Below, one piece after another: positions 9,115-17,530 of a stretch of DNA of 64,000 nt. This stretch comes from Bradyrhizobium sp. NDS-1. GTDB taxonomy: Bacteria; Pseudomonadota; Alphaproteobacteria; Rhizobiales; Xanthobacteraceae. Where the stretch lies: NCBI RefSeq assembly GCF_032918005.1, contig NZ_CP136628.1, forward strand, positions 1,287,501-1,351,500. The letters run 5' to 3'. Each line of letters starts with the position of its first letter. Position 1 is the first letter of the stretch. Under the pieces are notes generated by a model. It worked only from the letters and a program-made list of their open reading frames with translations. It did no database searches and was not told the DNA's origin. Position numbers and translations under genes: made by a program.

Positions 9115-9150
9115 GAAACACGGCGCCCGCACGCGCCGTGTTTCTTTTTT
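9115..9150 (+). terminator. Rho-independent terminator after the thiolase
   Basis: A 12-bp stem GAAACACGGCGC (9115-9126) / GCGCCGTGTTTC (9133-9144), 6-base loop, then six T. Confidence 0.92.
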
Positions 9151-9158
9151 GGAACCGG

Positions 9159-9212
9159 CTTGTGCATCTCACCGTGCACAAGGGCGAGCGCTGTGACGAA
9201 TACACGTATTCG
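9159..9212 (+). promoter_or_regulatory. Two perfect inverted repeats upstream of the chemoreceptor
   Basis: CTTGTGCA-N8-TGCACAAG spans 9159-9182 and CGAATAC-AC-GTATTCG spans 9197-9212. Both lie in the 205-bp gap before the MCP gene, about 80-130 bases from its ATG. They resemble protein operators; no regulator is identifiable. Confidence 0.4.
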
Positions 9213-9289
9213 TACGTGCCCGCAAATTAACGGAAGCTTTCACCCCTTGGGGCTTCATCAACCGCATTTGCCACCATCGGGTTTATCAG

Positions 9290-11263
9290 ATGCGGTTCCT
9301 TTCCCTCCGTCTCACTCACAAGATCACGGCAATCGGCGTGATCGGCGTCGTTGGCGTCGTCCTGATCGGCGGCATCCATCTCTATGGCGAGCGCGCGATG
9401 GCGGTCTATCGCGATGCGGCCGAGAACGCGCGCGCGATCCAGGAGCTGAACAGCAGGATCGCGATCGAGCTGCTCGAGGCTCGCCGCGCCGAGAAGGATT
9501 TCCTGCTGCGCAATGATGCCGGCAAGGCGCAGCGCCAGGTCGAGATCGGCAGGGAGGTTGCCGTCGACATCGAGAAGATGCGCGGCAGGATCGCCGCGCT
9601 CGGCAAGCCCGACCTGGTGCGCCAGATCGACGCGATGAATGCCTCGCTGAGGGATTATCAGGCGCAGTTCGTCGCCGTGGTCGAGACCAAGCAGCGGCTT
9701 GGGCTCGACGAGAAGTCCGGCCTCGAGGGACGCCTGCGCGCCTCCGTGCACGACATCGAAGCCAGGGTCGATCAATTGCACAATACGCCGCTCCGCGTGA
9801 CCATGCTGATGATGCGCCGTCACGAGAAGGATTTCATGCTGCGCCGCGACGCCAGATACGGCGAGGACATGAAGAAGCGCGCGGGCGAGTTTCTCTCGGG
9901 CCTCGATGCTGCCGATATGTCCGATGCCGCGAAGACGGAGATGCGCGCGAAACTTGCCGATTATCAGCGCGATTTTTCCGCCTGGATGGACGCAGCGCTC
10001 ACGCTCGCGGCCCGGCAGAAGGCGATGTCCGAGGCGTTCGCCGCCGTCGAGCCGGTCATCGAGCAGGTGTCGAAATCGGTTGATGGGATCCGTGTCGAAG
10101 CCGACCGGCTGAACGATGTCGAGCGCGACGGCATTCAATGGTGGATCGGCGTCGCCATCGCGCTGATTGCATCCGGCGTGCTCGGCCTCGGCGTGTTCAT
10201 CGGGCGATCGGTCTCCAGGCCCCTGTCCGCGATGCGCGCTGCGATGATCGAACTCGCCAACGGCAATTTCGCCGTCGTTCTGCCGGGGCTCGGCCGTCCC
10301 GATGAAATCGGCGAGATCGCGCAAGCGGTCGAGACGTTCAAGATCAATGCCGAGCGGAAGGCGCAGGAAGAAGCCGAGGAGAAGATCAGGCAGGACAAGC
10401 TCGCCGCCGAGCGCCGCCGTGCCGACATGATCAGGATGGCCGATGATTTCGAGGGCGCGATCGGCGAGATCGTCGAGACGGTGTCATCTGCCGCCAATGA
10501 GCTCGAGGCCTCGGCCACGTCCCTGACCACCACCGCCAGCCGCTCGACCGAGCTTGCTACGCTGGTGGAGGCTGCCTCGGAAGAGGCCGCGACCAACGTG
10601 CAGTCGGTTGCTTCCGCCGCGGAGGAGCTCACGGCCTCCGTCAGCGAGATCAGCCGGCAGGTGCAGGCCTCCGCCCGCATGGCCGGCGAGGCCGTCAGCC
10701 AGGCCGGGCAGACCAACGATCGTGTCGGCGAATTGTCGAAGGCGGCCGCCCGCATCGGCGACGTGATCGAGCTCATCAACGCCATCGCGGGCCAAACCAA
10801 CCTGCTGGCGCTGAATGCCACCATCGAGGCCGCCCGCGCGGGCGAAGCCGGGCGCGGCTTTGCCGTGGTGGCCTCGGAAGTGAAGGCGCTCGCCGCGCAG
10901 ACCGCGAAGGCGACGGGCGATATCGGTCAGCAGATCTCGAGCATCCAGATCGCAACGGAGGATTCGGTCGGCGCCATCAAGTCCATCGGCGGCACGATCG
11001 AACGGCTGTCGGAGATTTCATCCACCATCGCCGCCGCGGTGGAGGAGCAGGGCGCCGCGACCAGCGAGATCTCGCGCAACGTCCAGAACGCCGCCGCCGG
11101 CACCACGCAAGTCAGCGCCAACATCAGTAGCGTGCGCCAGGGCGCGACCGAGACCGGCTCGGCCTCCTCGCAGGTTCTCTCCGCGGCGCAGTCTCTGTCG
11201 AACGACAGCAGCCGCCTGAAGATCGAGGTCAGCAGGTTCCTGGATACGGTGCGCGCGGCGTAA
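9290..11263 (+). CDS. Methyl-accepting chemotaxis protein with HBM-like sensor
   Basis: A 657-residue transmembrane chemoreceptor that would signal through CheW/CheA. It has a membrane helix at about 13-31 and a periplasmic helical region of roughly 250 residues. That region contains the twin motifs [11 protein letters not shown] and [15 protein letters not shown], typical of the helical bimodular (HBM) ligand domain known from McpS-like receptors of organic acids. A second membrane helix ([16 protein letters not shown], about 283-305), HAMP, and a long cytoplasmic coiled coil follow. The signalling tip reads [20 protein letters not shown]. It is transcribed alone and faces the minus-strand kinase. 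The ligand is inferred only from domain type. Confidence 0.94.
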   Translation: MRFLSLRLTHKITAIGVIGVVGVVLIGGIHLYGERAMAVYRDAAENARAIQELNSRIAIELLEARRAEKDFLLRNDAGKAQRQVEIGREVAVDIEKMRGRIAALGKPDLVRQIDAMNASLRDYQAQFVAVVETKQRLGLDEKSGLEGRLRASVHDIEARVDQLHNTPLRVTMLMMRRHEKDFMLRRDARYGEDMKKRAGEFLSGLDAADMSDAAKTEMRAKLADYQRDFSAWMDAALTLAARQKAMSEAFAAVEPVIEQVSKSVDGIRVEADRLNDVERDGIQWWIGVAIALIASGVLGLGVFIGRSVSRPLSAMRAAMIELANGNFAVVLPGLGRPDEIGEIAQAVETFKINAERKAQEEAEEKIRQDKLAAERRRADMIRMADDFEGAIGEIVETVSSAANELEASATSLTTTASRSTELATLVEAASEEAATNVQSVASAAEELTASVSEISRQVQASARMAGEAVSQAGQTNDRVGELSKAAARIGDVIELINAIAGQTNLLALNATIEAARAGEAGRGFAVVASEVKALAAQTAKATGDIGQQISSIQIATEDSVGAIKSIGGTIERLSEISSTIAAAVEEQGAATSEISRNVQNAAAGTTQVSANISSVRQGATETGSASSQVLSAAQSLSNDSSRLKIEVSRFLDTVRAA

Positions 11264-11280
11264 GCAACATCCCAACCGGT

Positions 11281-11321
11281 CGTCATTCCCAGGCGTCGCG
11301 GAGCGACGAGCCCGGAATGAC
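11281..11321. repeat. Short palindromic repeat, family B (minimal copy)
   Basis: CGTCATTCCCAGGCGTCG...CGACGAGCCCGGAATGACG, a 41-bp hairpin between two convergent genes. It has the same ends as the longer family B elements and may act as a shared terminator. Confidence 0.7.
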
Positions 11322-11351
11322 GGCTCGGGCGTTTGATCTATTGCATCCGCC

Positions 11352-14300
11352 CTACGCCCCCGCCAGCGCCGGCGCGAACACCACTTCGATCAGCGTGCCG
11401 TGGCCGGCGCTCTTGATGTTGAAGCGGGCGCGGTTGGCTTCGACCAGGGCCTTGGTCAGCGACAGGTTGAGCGCCGCGCTGTCCGCGGCATCGCCCGGCG
11501 GCGGGGTGTGGAACGGCTCCATCGCGGCGGCGACCTCGCGCTCGGTGAGGCCATGGCCGGTGTCGCGGATGCGCAGCGCGATCTCGCCGCGGTCGGACAG
11601 CGCGGTCGAGACGATGACCTGGCCGCCGGCGCTGGCCAGCCGGATCGAGTTCGAGATCAAATTCATGGCGATCTGCCGCATCGCGCGCGCGTCCACGCTG
11701 ACCTGCGGCAGCGCATGCGCGAGCGAGGTGCGGATGATGATGCGCTCGCGATTGGCCTGCGGCTGCATGATGGTGACACAGGCTTCGACGAGATCGTTGA
11801 GGTTCAGATTCGCAAAATTCAGGTCGAGCTTGCCGGTCTCGATCCGCGACAGCTCCAGCAGATCGTCGATGATGGCGATGACGCGCTCGCCGGAGGCGCG
11901 AATGTCCTTCATGTATTCGCCGTAGCGCTCGTTGCCGAGCGTGCCGAAGCGTTCGGAGATCATTACCTCGGCAAAGCCGATGATGGCGTTGAGCGGCGTG
12001 CGGATCTCGTGGCTGATCCGCGCCAGCATGTCGGCTTTCGCGTTGGCCGCGCTGTGGACGAGGCGGCGGGCCTGCGTCAGCTCGCTCTCGCCCTTCTTGC
12101 TCTGCGAGAGATCGCGGAACACGGCGAAGAAGTTCGGCCCGTCGGGCCGCGTGCGGCCCATGATCATCGCGAGCGGAATGGCGCCGCCCTTCTTCTCGCG
12201 CCCCAGCACTTCGCGGCCGTGGTCGAGCAGGCTCGCGATGTCCTGGCTCTTCAGGCTTTCGAAATAGTCGGCGACGATCTGCTGGCTCTCGGGCGCGAAC
12301 AGCGTCACCAGATTCTGCTCGAGCAGCGCTTCGCCGTCATAGCCGAACAGCGCCTCGGCGCTGCGGTTGCAGGCGTGGATGTTGCCTTCGGCATCGAACA
12401 TCACGATGCCTTCGGCCGTGGTGTCGAGGATCGCGGCGAGATCTTCGGCCTCGGTCTCGCCGGCGGCGGGCTCGAGCTCGGGCGCGAAAGGGAAGGACTC
12501 CGGGGCAATTGGCTCGGCGACGACCGCCGCGGTGACGACGGGCTCGGCAATGCCGGGCGCGGTGACGGCAGGTGCGGCCTGCGGCAGCGCGCAGATCAGC
12601 GCATGCGCGCTCTCGCCGTCCCAGTCGATCGTGTGCAGATGCGCTTCGGTGGTCGCGAGCGGCTGCTCGCCGTTCGCCATCGTCGCGCTGATCGTCACCG
12701 GCGTGCCGGCTTGCGAGGTGCTGCTCGCGGAGGACACGCCGGGCTCGACATAGAGCGCATCCAGCCCGCCGGCATCCTCCAGCGCATGGATGTCGGCATA
12801 ACCCATCCGCGCGAGAAACGCCGTGTTGGCGTAGAGCAGGCGGTCGAGCCGGTAGATCAGGATGCCCGTCGGCAAGAGGTCGAGCAGCGTGCGGTCGCGC
12901 GCGCTGGCGCCGCGTGGCGGCGGCGCGGGCTCGGTCAGCCATTGGGCCGCAGCTTGCGGCGGCTCGGGCTCGGGTTCGGGCACCGGTGGTTCGGGGGTGA
13001 TCTCCGCCGTCGTCTCGGCGCTATCTGCCGCGATCGTCTCGCGCTCGCGCTCGAGCCGTTCGGACAATTGCCGGGCGAGCTCGTTGAACGCGCTGTTCTC
13101 GACCGGCGTCAGCGTCGGCGCTCTCTGGTCACCTTGTGACCTCTGGTCACCCTGTGACCGGACATCGCCATGCGGGCGGAACGGCACGACATTGGGAGGT
13201 GTTTCCAGGGGAGTCTCCACGGGCGTTTCCACTGACATGTCCGGTTCGGTTGGAGGTGAACTCGCGTCGCTTGTGGGTTCGGGCAGTTCGGGCTCGGGAC
13301 CCGGCTCAGGCTCGGATGCCGGCGGCTCGATCGGCGGAGGCGGCGGTTCGGCCAGCAATTCGAAACGCCTGAGCGAATCGAGCCGGTTGAGGGCATCGAG
13401 ATCGCGGCAGACGCCAAAGCCCTTGAAGCCGGCAAAGTTGCGCGCGTGATCGTAGACCGGCAAGCCTGCGAGCTCGACCGGCAGATGCTCGCCGCCGTCG
13501 GTCGGCCAGTTCACGGTGATTCCGGCCCAGGTGTCGTGGCTCGCCAGCGCCTGCGCGACGCGGCTATCAGGATCGAGCGAGAATTGCTCGGCGATCTCGC
13601 GCCAGGGGCGGCCGAAGCCTGCGGCGGTGCGCGCGCCGATCAGGCGGATGAAGTCGTCGGAGAGAAGCACAAAGCGGCCCTCTGCATCCATCTGCCAGAG
13701 GAAGCGCAGCGGATGCTGACGCGGTGCGGGCGGCTCGTGGCCCGACGAGTCTTGGCCCGACGGCGGCTCAACCATGACTGATGTGATCGGCGCGGCCTGC
13801 GGCGACACAATGGCTGCCGGCGGGTTTTCAACCGGAGTTTTGAGCGCGGTTTCGCCGGCCGCGTCTCGAACAGTCTCCTCGGCCGCGGCCTTAACCGTCG
13901 CGGCTGGCTGCGGTTCGCCCGCGATCGCCTCATTGCTCGCGGGCGCCTCGACCGGCTCCGCGAAAGCGTCGAACAGGGCGATGCCTTCCGGCGCCTCGTG
14001 CGAGGGCGGTGGCTCGTTTGGCATCGCCGCCGCGGGCTCCGTGATGCTGGCCGGCGTCGCCTCGCTTGGCGCGCCCTCAGCCACATGCTCGGCAGGCGCG
14101 GCTTGCGCGGCGGCGGCCGGCTCGATCAACGCGACCAGGCCGACATCGGCGCCCGTGCCGACCCGTTGCAGCACCATCTGGCCGATTCCGATCGGCGTCT
14201 CGGCGCGGCCTTCGCGCAGCGCATCGCTGCGGGCACGGTCGAGGCCGGCCTCGCCGAGATCGCGAAAGCCGAGCAGGGAGCGGGCGGCCTCGCTGGCGCC

Positions 14301-14762
14301 GACGAACAGGCCGTCGGGCGCGAAAGCGGCCATCGGCACCTTGGCGCCGTCGACCAGACGAAGGAGCCGCTCGACCAGCGGCATGGTGCGCAAGCTCGGG
14401 TCCATCGCGGTGACGAGCACCGCATGACTGCCGTCGGCAAAGTCGAGCCGTGCGCAGGCGCAGGTCATCAGCGTGCCGAGCCGGGCGCCGAAACCGCGCA
14501 GACGTTCGAGCCTGATGGAGCCGTTCGCCGGCAGCTGCCGGGCAAGCCTGATAACCTGACGCCGATGGCTGTCCGCCGGGCCAAACATCCGGTCCGCGAG
14601 CGCAGCGCTGTTTGCCGCGCCGAACAGTCTTGCGCCGACCGGATTGGCCCACAGCACGCGCGCGCCGTCGGTCGACCACAGCCAGGCGGGCTGCTGAGAG
14701 GTCGCATGCACGGCCAGCCGGGGATCGCCCACACCTCGCAACTGGAAATCCGAACTCGTCAT
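11352..14762 (-). CDS. PAS-domain sensor histidine kinase, PdhS/DivL-like, with degenerate G2 box
   Basis: A 1136-residue cytoplasmic kinase. It has an acidic, Pro/Glu-rich N-terminal half with a PAS-like domain (about 350-455), a Pro-rich linker with a short tandem RSQGDQ repeat, two more PAS domains (about 620-740 and 780-890), and HisKA with ISHEIRTPLNAIIG (His 918). The following RYGEYMKDIRASG and LDLNFANLNLNDLV are hallmarks of the PdhS/PleC/DivJ cell-cycle family that acts on DivK. The ATPase domain keeps the N box (NLISNSIR) and DTGHG, but the G2 box that normally reads GTGLGL is SAALNLSL (1095-1102). It may therefore be a phosphatase or scaffold rather than an active kinase. Single gene, ending convergently with the MCP gene. 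Confidence 0.92.
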   Translation of the reverse strand: MTSSDFQLRGVGDPRLAVHATSQQPAWLWSTDGARVLWANPVGARLFGAANSAALADRMFGPADSHRRQVIRLARQLPANGSIRLERLRGFGARLGTLMTCACARLDFADGSHAVLVTAMDPSLRTMPLVERLLRLVDGAKVPMAAFAPDGLFVGASEAARSLLGFRDLGEAGLDRARSDALREGRAETPIGIGQMVLQRVGTGADVGLVALIEPAAAAQAAPAEHVAEGAPSEATPASITEPAAAMPNEPPPSHEAPEGIALFDAFAEPVEAPASNEAIAGEPQPAATVKAAAEETVRDAAGETALKTPVENPPAAIVSPQAAPITSVMVEPPSGQDSSGHEPPAPRQHPLRFLWQMDAEGRFVLLSDDFIRLIGARTAAGFGRPWREIAEQFSLDPDSRVAQALASHDTWAGITVNWPTDGGEHLPVELAGLPVYDHARNFAGFKGFGVCRDLDALNRLDSLRRFELLAEPPPPPIEPPASEPEPGPEPELPEPTSDASSPPTEPDMSVETPVETPLETPPNVVPFRPHGDVRSQGDQRSQGDQRAPTLTPVENSAFNELARQLSERLERERETIAADSAETTAEITPEPPVPEPEPEPPQAAAQWLTEPAPPPRGASARDRTLLDLLPTGILIYRLDRLLYANTAFLARMGYADIHALEDAGGLDALYVEPGVSSASSTSQAGTPVTISATMANGEQPLATTEAHLHTIDWDGESAHALICALPQAAPAVTAPGIAEPVVTAAVVAEPIAPESFPFAPELEPAAGETEAEDLAAILDTTAEGIVMFDAEGNIHACNRSAEALFGYDGEALLEQNLVTLFAPESQQIVADYFESLKSQDIASLLDHGREVLGREKKGGAIPLAMIMGRTRPDGPNFFAVFRDLSQSKKGESELTQARRLVHSAANAKADMLARISHEIRTPLNAIIGFAEVMISERFGTLGNERYGEYMKDIRASGERVIAIIDDLLELSRIETGKLDLNFANLNLNDLVEACVTIMQPQANRERIIIRTSLAHALPQVSVDARAMRQIAMNLISNSIRLASAGGQVIVSTALSDRGEIALRIRDTGHGLTEREVAAAMEPFHTPPPGDAADSAALNLSLTKALVEANRARFNIKSAGHGTLIEVVFAPALAGA

Positions 14763-14960
14763 AAGGCCGGCTGTATCTCACGCATGAAGCTGGCGGCTGC
14801 CGGGAATGACAGCCTTAAGAAAGGGTTAGTATCGCCCGCGGGCGCGGGCAGGTCCACGGCCCGGCCCTTCGGAGGTCACCCAAAGCCGCGATAACCTTAA
14901 TCCGGCCAACCCCGCAAGCCGCCGCCCGGTTCATCCAAGGGATTCGAAAGTCTCTCCCCC

Positions 14961-15107
14961 GTCATTCCGGGGCGCGCTCCTCCGTCATTCCGGGGCGCGC
15001 GCAGCGGGAGCCCGGAATCCATCAGGCCGCAGAGACGGTGGAGGAATGGATTCTCAGGTGCGCAATTGCGCACCATAGCTCGCGACTGCGTCGCGCCCCG
15101 GAATGAC
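14961..15107. repeat. Palindromic intergenic repeat, family B, with duplicated left end
   Basis: The element starts GTCATTCCGGGGCGCGC, repeats this end at 14984, and closes with CGCGCCCCGGAATGAC at 15107. Inside are the ATCCATCAGGC...GGATT and GTGCGCAATTGCGCAC palindromes. The duplicated left end suggests one copy landed inside or next to another. It occupies much of the 623-bp gene-free stretch 14763-15385. Confidence 0.85.
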
Positions 15108-15194
15108 GGCGGAGTGTTCGCCGTGATCCGTCTCCCAAGCCTCAACCCCCGGTTCCCCCATACCGGAACCTCGCCCTCACCTAGATTAAATTTC

Positions 15195-15236
15195 GCAACG
15201 CACCCTGTTGGCGCGTTGCGCTGCACAATGTTGACA
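15195..15236 (+). promoter_or_regulatory. Phasin control region with candidate PhaR operator
   Basis: TGCGCTGCACAA at 15217-15228 agrees fully with the Bradyrhizobium PhaR consensus as I remember it (TGCRNYGCASMA) and sits in a near-palindrome from 15216. An inverted pair GCAACGC (15195-15201) / GCGTTGC (15213-15219) overlaps it, and TTGACA follows at 15231-15236. The site is about 160 bases upstream of the phasin ATG. Confidence 0.6.
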
Positions 15237-15385
15237 CGATAGGCTGCCATAATCCTGGGCACTGGGCGAGCCACATCGTTTGTTTCGCGTTGCCAGTCTT
15301 CGTTCCCGCCATCAAATGGCCCCGGTTGGCCGGCGGGCGCGCCAGAAGGCTCACTCCATTATTTTCATTATCGTGAGGGACGACC

Positions 15386-15820
15386 ATGACAGGTGCGACT
15401 GATCCGTTTTCTGCCTCGATCATTCCGTTCGAGGTTCCCGAGCAGATGCGTGCGTTCGCCGAAAAGGGCGCGGCGCAGGCCCGCGAGAGCTACGCCAAGT
15501 TCAAGGACGCGGCCGAGACCCACAACGGCACCGTCGAGGCCGTGTTCACCTCGGCCTCCAAGGGCGCGAGCGAGTACACCGCCAAGCTGGTCGAGTTCAT
15601 GAAGGCCAACAGCAACGCCCAGCTCGACTTCGCCCAGCAGCTGTTCGGCCTGAAGTCGCCGACGGAGGCGCTGGAGCTGTGGACCGGCCACACCCGCACC
15701 CAGTTCGAGACCTTCCAGGCCCAGGCCAAGGAGCTGGTCGAGCTCACCCAGCGCGTCGCCGCCGAGACCGCCGAGCCGATCAAGGCGAGTGCCTCGAAGT
15801 ACTACAAGCCCGCCGCCTGA
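15386..15820 (+). CDS. Phasin family protein
   Basis: A 144-residue amphipathic, almost entirely helical protein that coats polyhydroxybutyrate granules. It has the phasin_2-type pattern PFEVPEQMRAFAEKGAAQAR near the N-terminus and ALELWTGHTRTQFETFQ later. There is no signal peptide. The ATG at 15386 follows GTGAGGGACGACC. It is monocistronic, with a terminator right after the stop and a candidate PhaR site upstream, which fits control by the PHB-responsive repressor PhaR. No PHB synthesis gene is adjacent, which is common for phasins in this group. Confidence 0.93.
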   Translation: MTGATDPFSASIIPFEVPEQMRAFAEKGAAQARESYAKFKDAAETHNGTVEAVFTSASKGASEYTAKLVEFMKANSNAQLDFAQQLFGLKSPTEALELWTGHTRTQFETFQAQAKELVELTQRVAAETAEPIKASASKYYKPAA

Positions 15821-15846
15821 GCGGTGAGGCCGGTTTGAGTTGAGAG

Positions 15847-15876
15847 AAGCCCGGGCCGAAACGCCCGGGCTTTTCT
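15847..15876 (+). terminator. Rho-independent terminator after the phasin gene
   Basis: AAGCCCGGGC (15847-15856) pairs with GCCCGGGCTT (15863-15872) around a 6-base loop, followed by TTCTT. Confidence 0.88.
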
Positions 15877-15901
15877 TCGCCTCGCGCGCTTCCAGAAGGT
15901 C

Positions 15902-15981
15902 GTCATGCCCGGGCTTGTCCCGGGCATCCACGTTCTCAGTGCCGCGGGCAAAGGCGTGGGTGGCCGGGGACAAGCCCGGCC
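15902..15981. repeat. Palindromic intergenic repeat, family C (copy 2)
   Basis: GTCATGCCCGGGCTTGTCCC at the left end and GGGGACAAGCCCGGCC at the right end, the same pattern as 7671-7753. The right arm has lost its final CATGAC. Confidence 0.8.
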
Positions 15982-16155
15982 GCGAGGTTGTGGAAGCTTG
16001 AACGCCCTAAGCGCCAGCGCATAGGGCGATTTCACCCGGTTTTTCACCCCATTGCGGCCTTGCCAAACCGGGCCGTTGCACCTAGTTTCCGCCCCGTCCA
16101 GCCCCCTCAGGCGTCAAGCCTTTTCAGGCACCCCTCCAAGGCGGCTCGCAAGGAT

Positions 16156-16232
16156 GCAGTTGTAGCTCAGTTGGTTAGAGCGCCTGTCTGTGGAACAGGA
16201 GGTCGGTGGTTCGAGCCCACCCAACTGTACCA
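16156..16232 (+). tRNA. tRNA-His (anticodon GTG)
   Basis: A 77-base cloverleaf with encoded CCA. The acceptor stem is GCAGTTG/CAACTGT, the D loop AGTTGGTTA, the anticodon stem CCTGT/ACAGG with loop CTGTGGA (GTG), and the T arm GGTGG-TTCGAGC-CCACC. Base -1 is T and the discriminator is A73 with a G1-U72 pair. It thus lacks the G-1:C73 identity pair and matches the alternative histidine tRNA known in many alphaproteobacteria. The AT-richer DNA directly downstream suggests past use as an integration site. Confidence 0.96.
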
Positions 16233-16442
16233 GCGATGATTGCGTCCAGACATGACGTAACGGACGGTGCCTGCAAGCTGATACTAGTTGTGCACGATCT
16301 GCCTCTAGCCATGGAAGCTCCGGTATTCGTCTTGCGAACCATTGGCCCTTGGTGACGCCGGTCGGATCAACGGATACTTTCATCGAGAGTATGAGTCATT
16401 TGCCGCACATAATTAGATCGCGACCCGCGAGCGGAGAACCGC

Positions 16443-16772
16443 ATGGAAATTTCACAAGAAAGGTTCTTGCTTGCTCTAAGTGGGCTCAAGCCAAGCGACT
16501 GGGAACGCTTTGAGCGTCTCGCATCCACGTTTCTTGTATCTGAATGGCCAAAACTTAGAACCATGGCGAGTCCAAGTGGGGACGGTGGTCGCGATTCCGA
16601 ACTGTTCTGTGCCGACGGTGCTCCGAACTTAGCTATTCAATATTCCGTCCAACTAGATTGGGCAGAAAAGATTCGTGCAACAGCAAAACGCCTGGCTGAA
16701 ACCTTCTCACAAGCTAGCATCTTCGCGTTGTACCATGTCACCCTCCCTGCAACACGTGTCAGGCCTGCCTAG
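16443..16772 (+). pseudogene. Truncated restriction-endonuclease-like fragment
   Basis: A 109-codon open frame of visibly lower GC than its surroundings. Residues 1-92 (including WERFERLASTFL, GDGGRD and AIQYSVQLDWAEKI) resemble the N-terminal nuclease-like module of larger proteins that begin with a PD-(D/E)XK-type or Mrr-like domain. In those I recall a GDGGRD...QYS..DW..KI pattern. The last 17 or so codons run into unrelated chromosomal DNA: from about 16719 the sequence matches the region around 17917-17978. The gene therefore looks cut off. It lies 210 bases after tRNA-His, as expected for the remnant of an integrated element. It could still be expressed as a short protein. Confidence 0.5.
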
Positions 16773-16779
16773 CGACCAT
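16719..16779. repeat. Direct repeat flanking tenA, left copy
   Basis: GCATCTTCGCGTTGTACCAT and the following CCCTCCCTGCAACACG, GTCAGGCCTGCCTAGCGACC parallel 17915-17978 with a few mismatches and small gaps. On the minus strand this copy would encode M-V-Q-R-E-D, the start of a second copy of the SnoaL-like gene, broken after seven codons. Confidence 0.75.
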
Positions 16780-16806
16780 AGACAACCAACCCAGGCCGAA
16801 AACATC

Positions 16807-17481
16807 GTGACCTTCTTCGAGCGTCTCAAGACAGCAGCATCCGCTGAGTGGCGGGCCTACACCGAACATCCCTTCACGAACGGGCTCGCGGACGGCTCGC
16901 TTCCCGAAGCGGCGTTTCGTCACTATCTCGTTCAGGACTATCTGTTTCTCATCGAGTTTGCGCGCGCCTACGCGCTCGCGGTCTACAAGTCGCCCAGGCT
17001 TGACGACATGCGTGAGGCCGCGGCCGGCCTCTCGGCCATCCTCGATGTCGAGATGAACCTGCATGTGAAGCTCTGTGCCGATTGGGGTCTGTCCCCGGCC
17101 GACCTCGAACAGGCTCCTCCGGCGGCCGAGATGCTGGCCTATACGCGCTACGTGCTGGATGCGGGAATGCGCGGCGATCTGCTGGCGCTCAAGGTGGCGC
17201 TTGCGCCCTGCGTGATCGGGTACGCGGAGATCGCAACGCGGCTTGCCTCGCGACCCCATGCGGACGCCGCGACCAATGCCTATCGCGTCTGGGTCGCCGA
17301 GTACGCCGGCGCGCCGTACCAGGAGGTCGCTGCCAAGGCGCGGGCGCACCTGGATCATCTCGCCGATCTCTACGCCACGCCGGCCCGCGAGGGGGAGCTG
17401 ATCGCGATCTTCAAGGAAGCCACCCGCCTTGAGGCAGACTTCTGGGAGATGGGCTGGCGCGTGGGCCAGCGCACTCAATAG
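16807..17481 (+). CDS. tenA: TenA family aminopyrimidine aminohydrolase / thiaminase II
   Basis: A 224-residue cytosolic enzyme that salvages the pyrimidine of degraded thiamin by hydrolysing aminopyrimidines to HMP. The GTG at 16807 gives the standard TenA length and start (TFFERLK); the frame is open further upstream only because it crosses repeat DNA. Asp44 in HYLVQDYLF, the active-site Cys in ALAPCVIGYAEI (near 135) and the C-terminal Glu in EATRLEADFWEMGW are all present. No other thiamin gene is adjacent and no TPP riboswitch is visible. The gene is bracketed by two copies of a roughly 60-bp direct repeat. Confidence 0.93.
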   Translation: MTFFERLKTAASAEWRAYTEHPFTNGLADGSLPEAAFRHYLVQDYLFLIEFARAYALAVYKSPRLDDMREAAAGLSAILDVEMNLHVKLCADWGLSPADLEQAPPAAEMLAYTRYVLDAGMRGDLLALKVALAPCVIGYAEIATRLASRPHADAATNAYRVWVAEYAGAPYQEVAAKARAHLDHLADLYATPAREGELIAIFKEATRLEADFWEMGWRVGQRTQ

Positions 17482-17530
17482 CGCTCGGCAGTCATCAGAA
17501 TGACGGCGACAGTGTACGCGGGCCCGTGCT

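Noticed and set aside
9151..9176. GGAAC-N17-CGTG after the thiolase terminator as an EcfG promoter
   Set aside because: The -10 lacks one of the four conserved bases and the -35 is immediately after the terminator T run. It is too weak to call without transcript data.
13110..13165. Tandem GGTCACC/TGTGACC words as a CRISPR-like or operator array
   Set aside because: They are in-frame codons for a short R-S-Q-G-D-Q repeat in the Pro-rich linker of the PAS kinase.
14897..15274. Minus-strand 125-codon frame between the PAS kinase and the phasin gene
   Set aside because: It is mostly the family B palindromic repeat and overlaps the phasin control region; there is no ribosome site.
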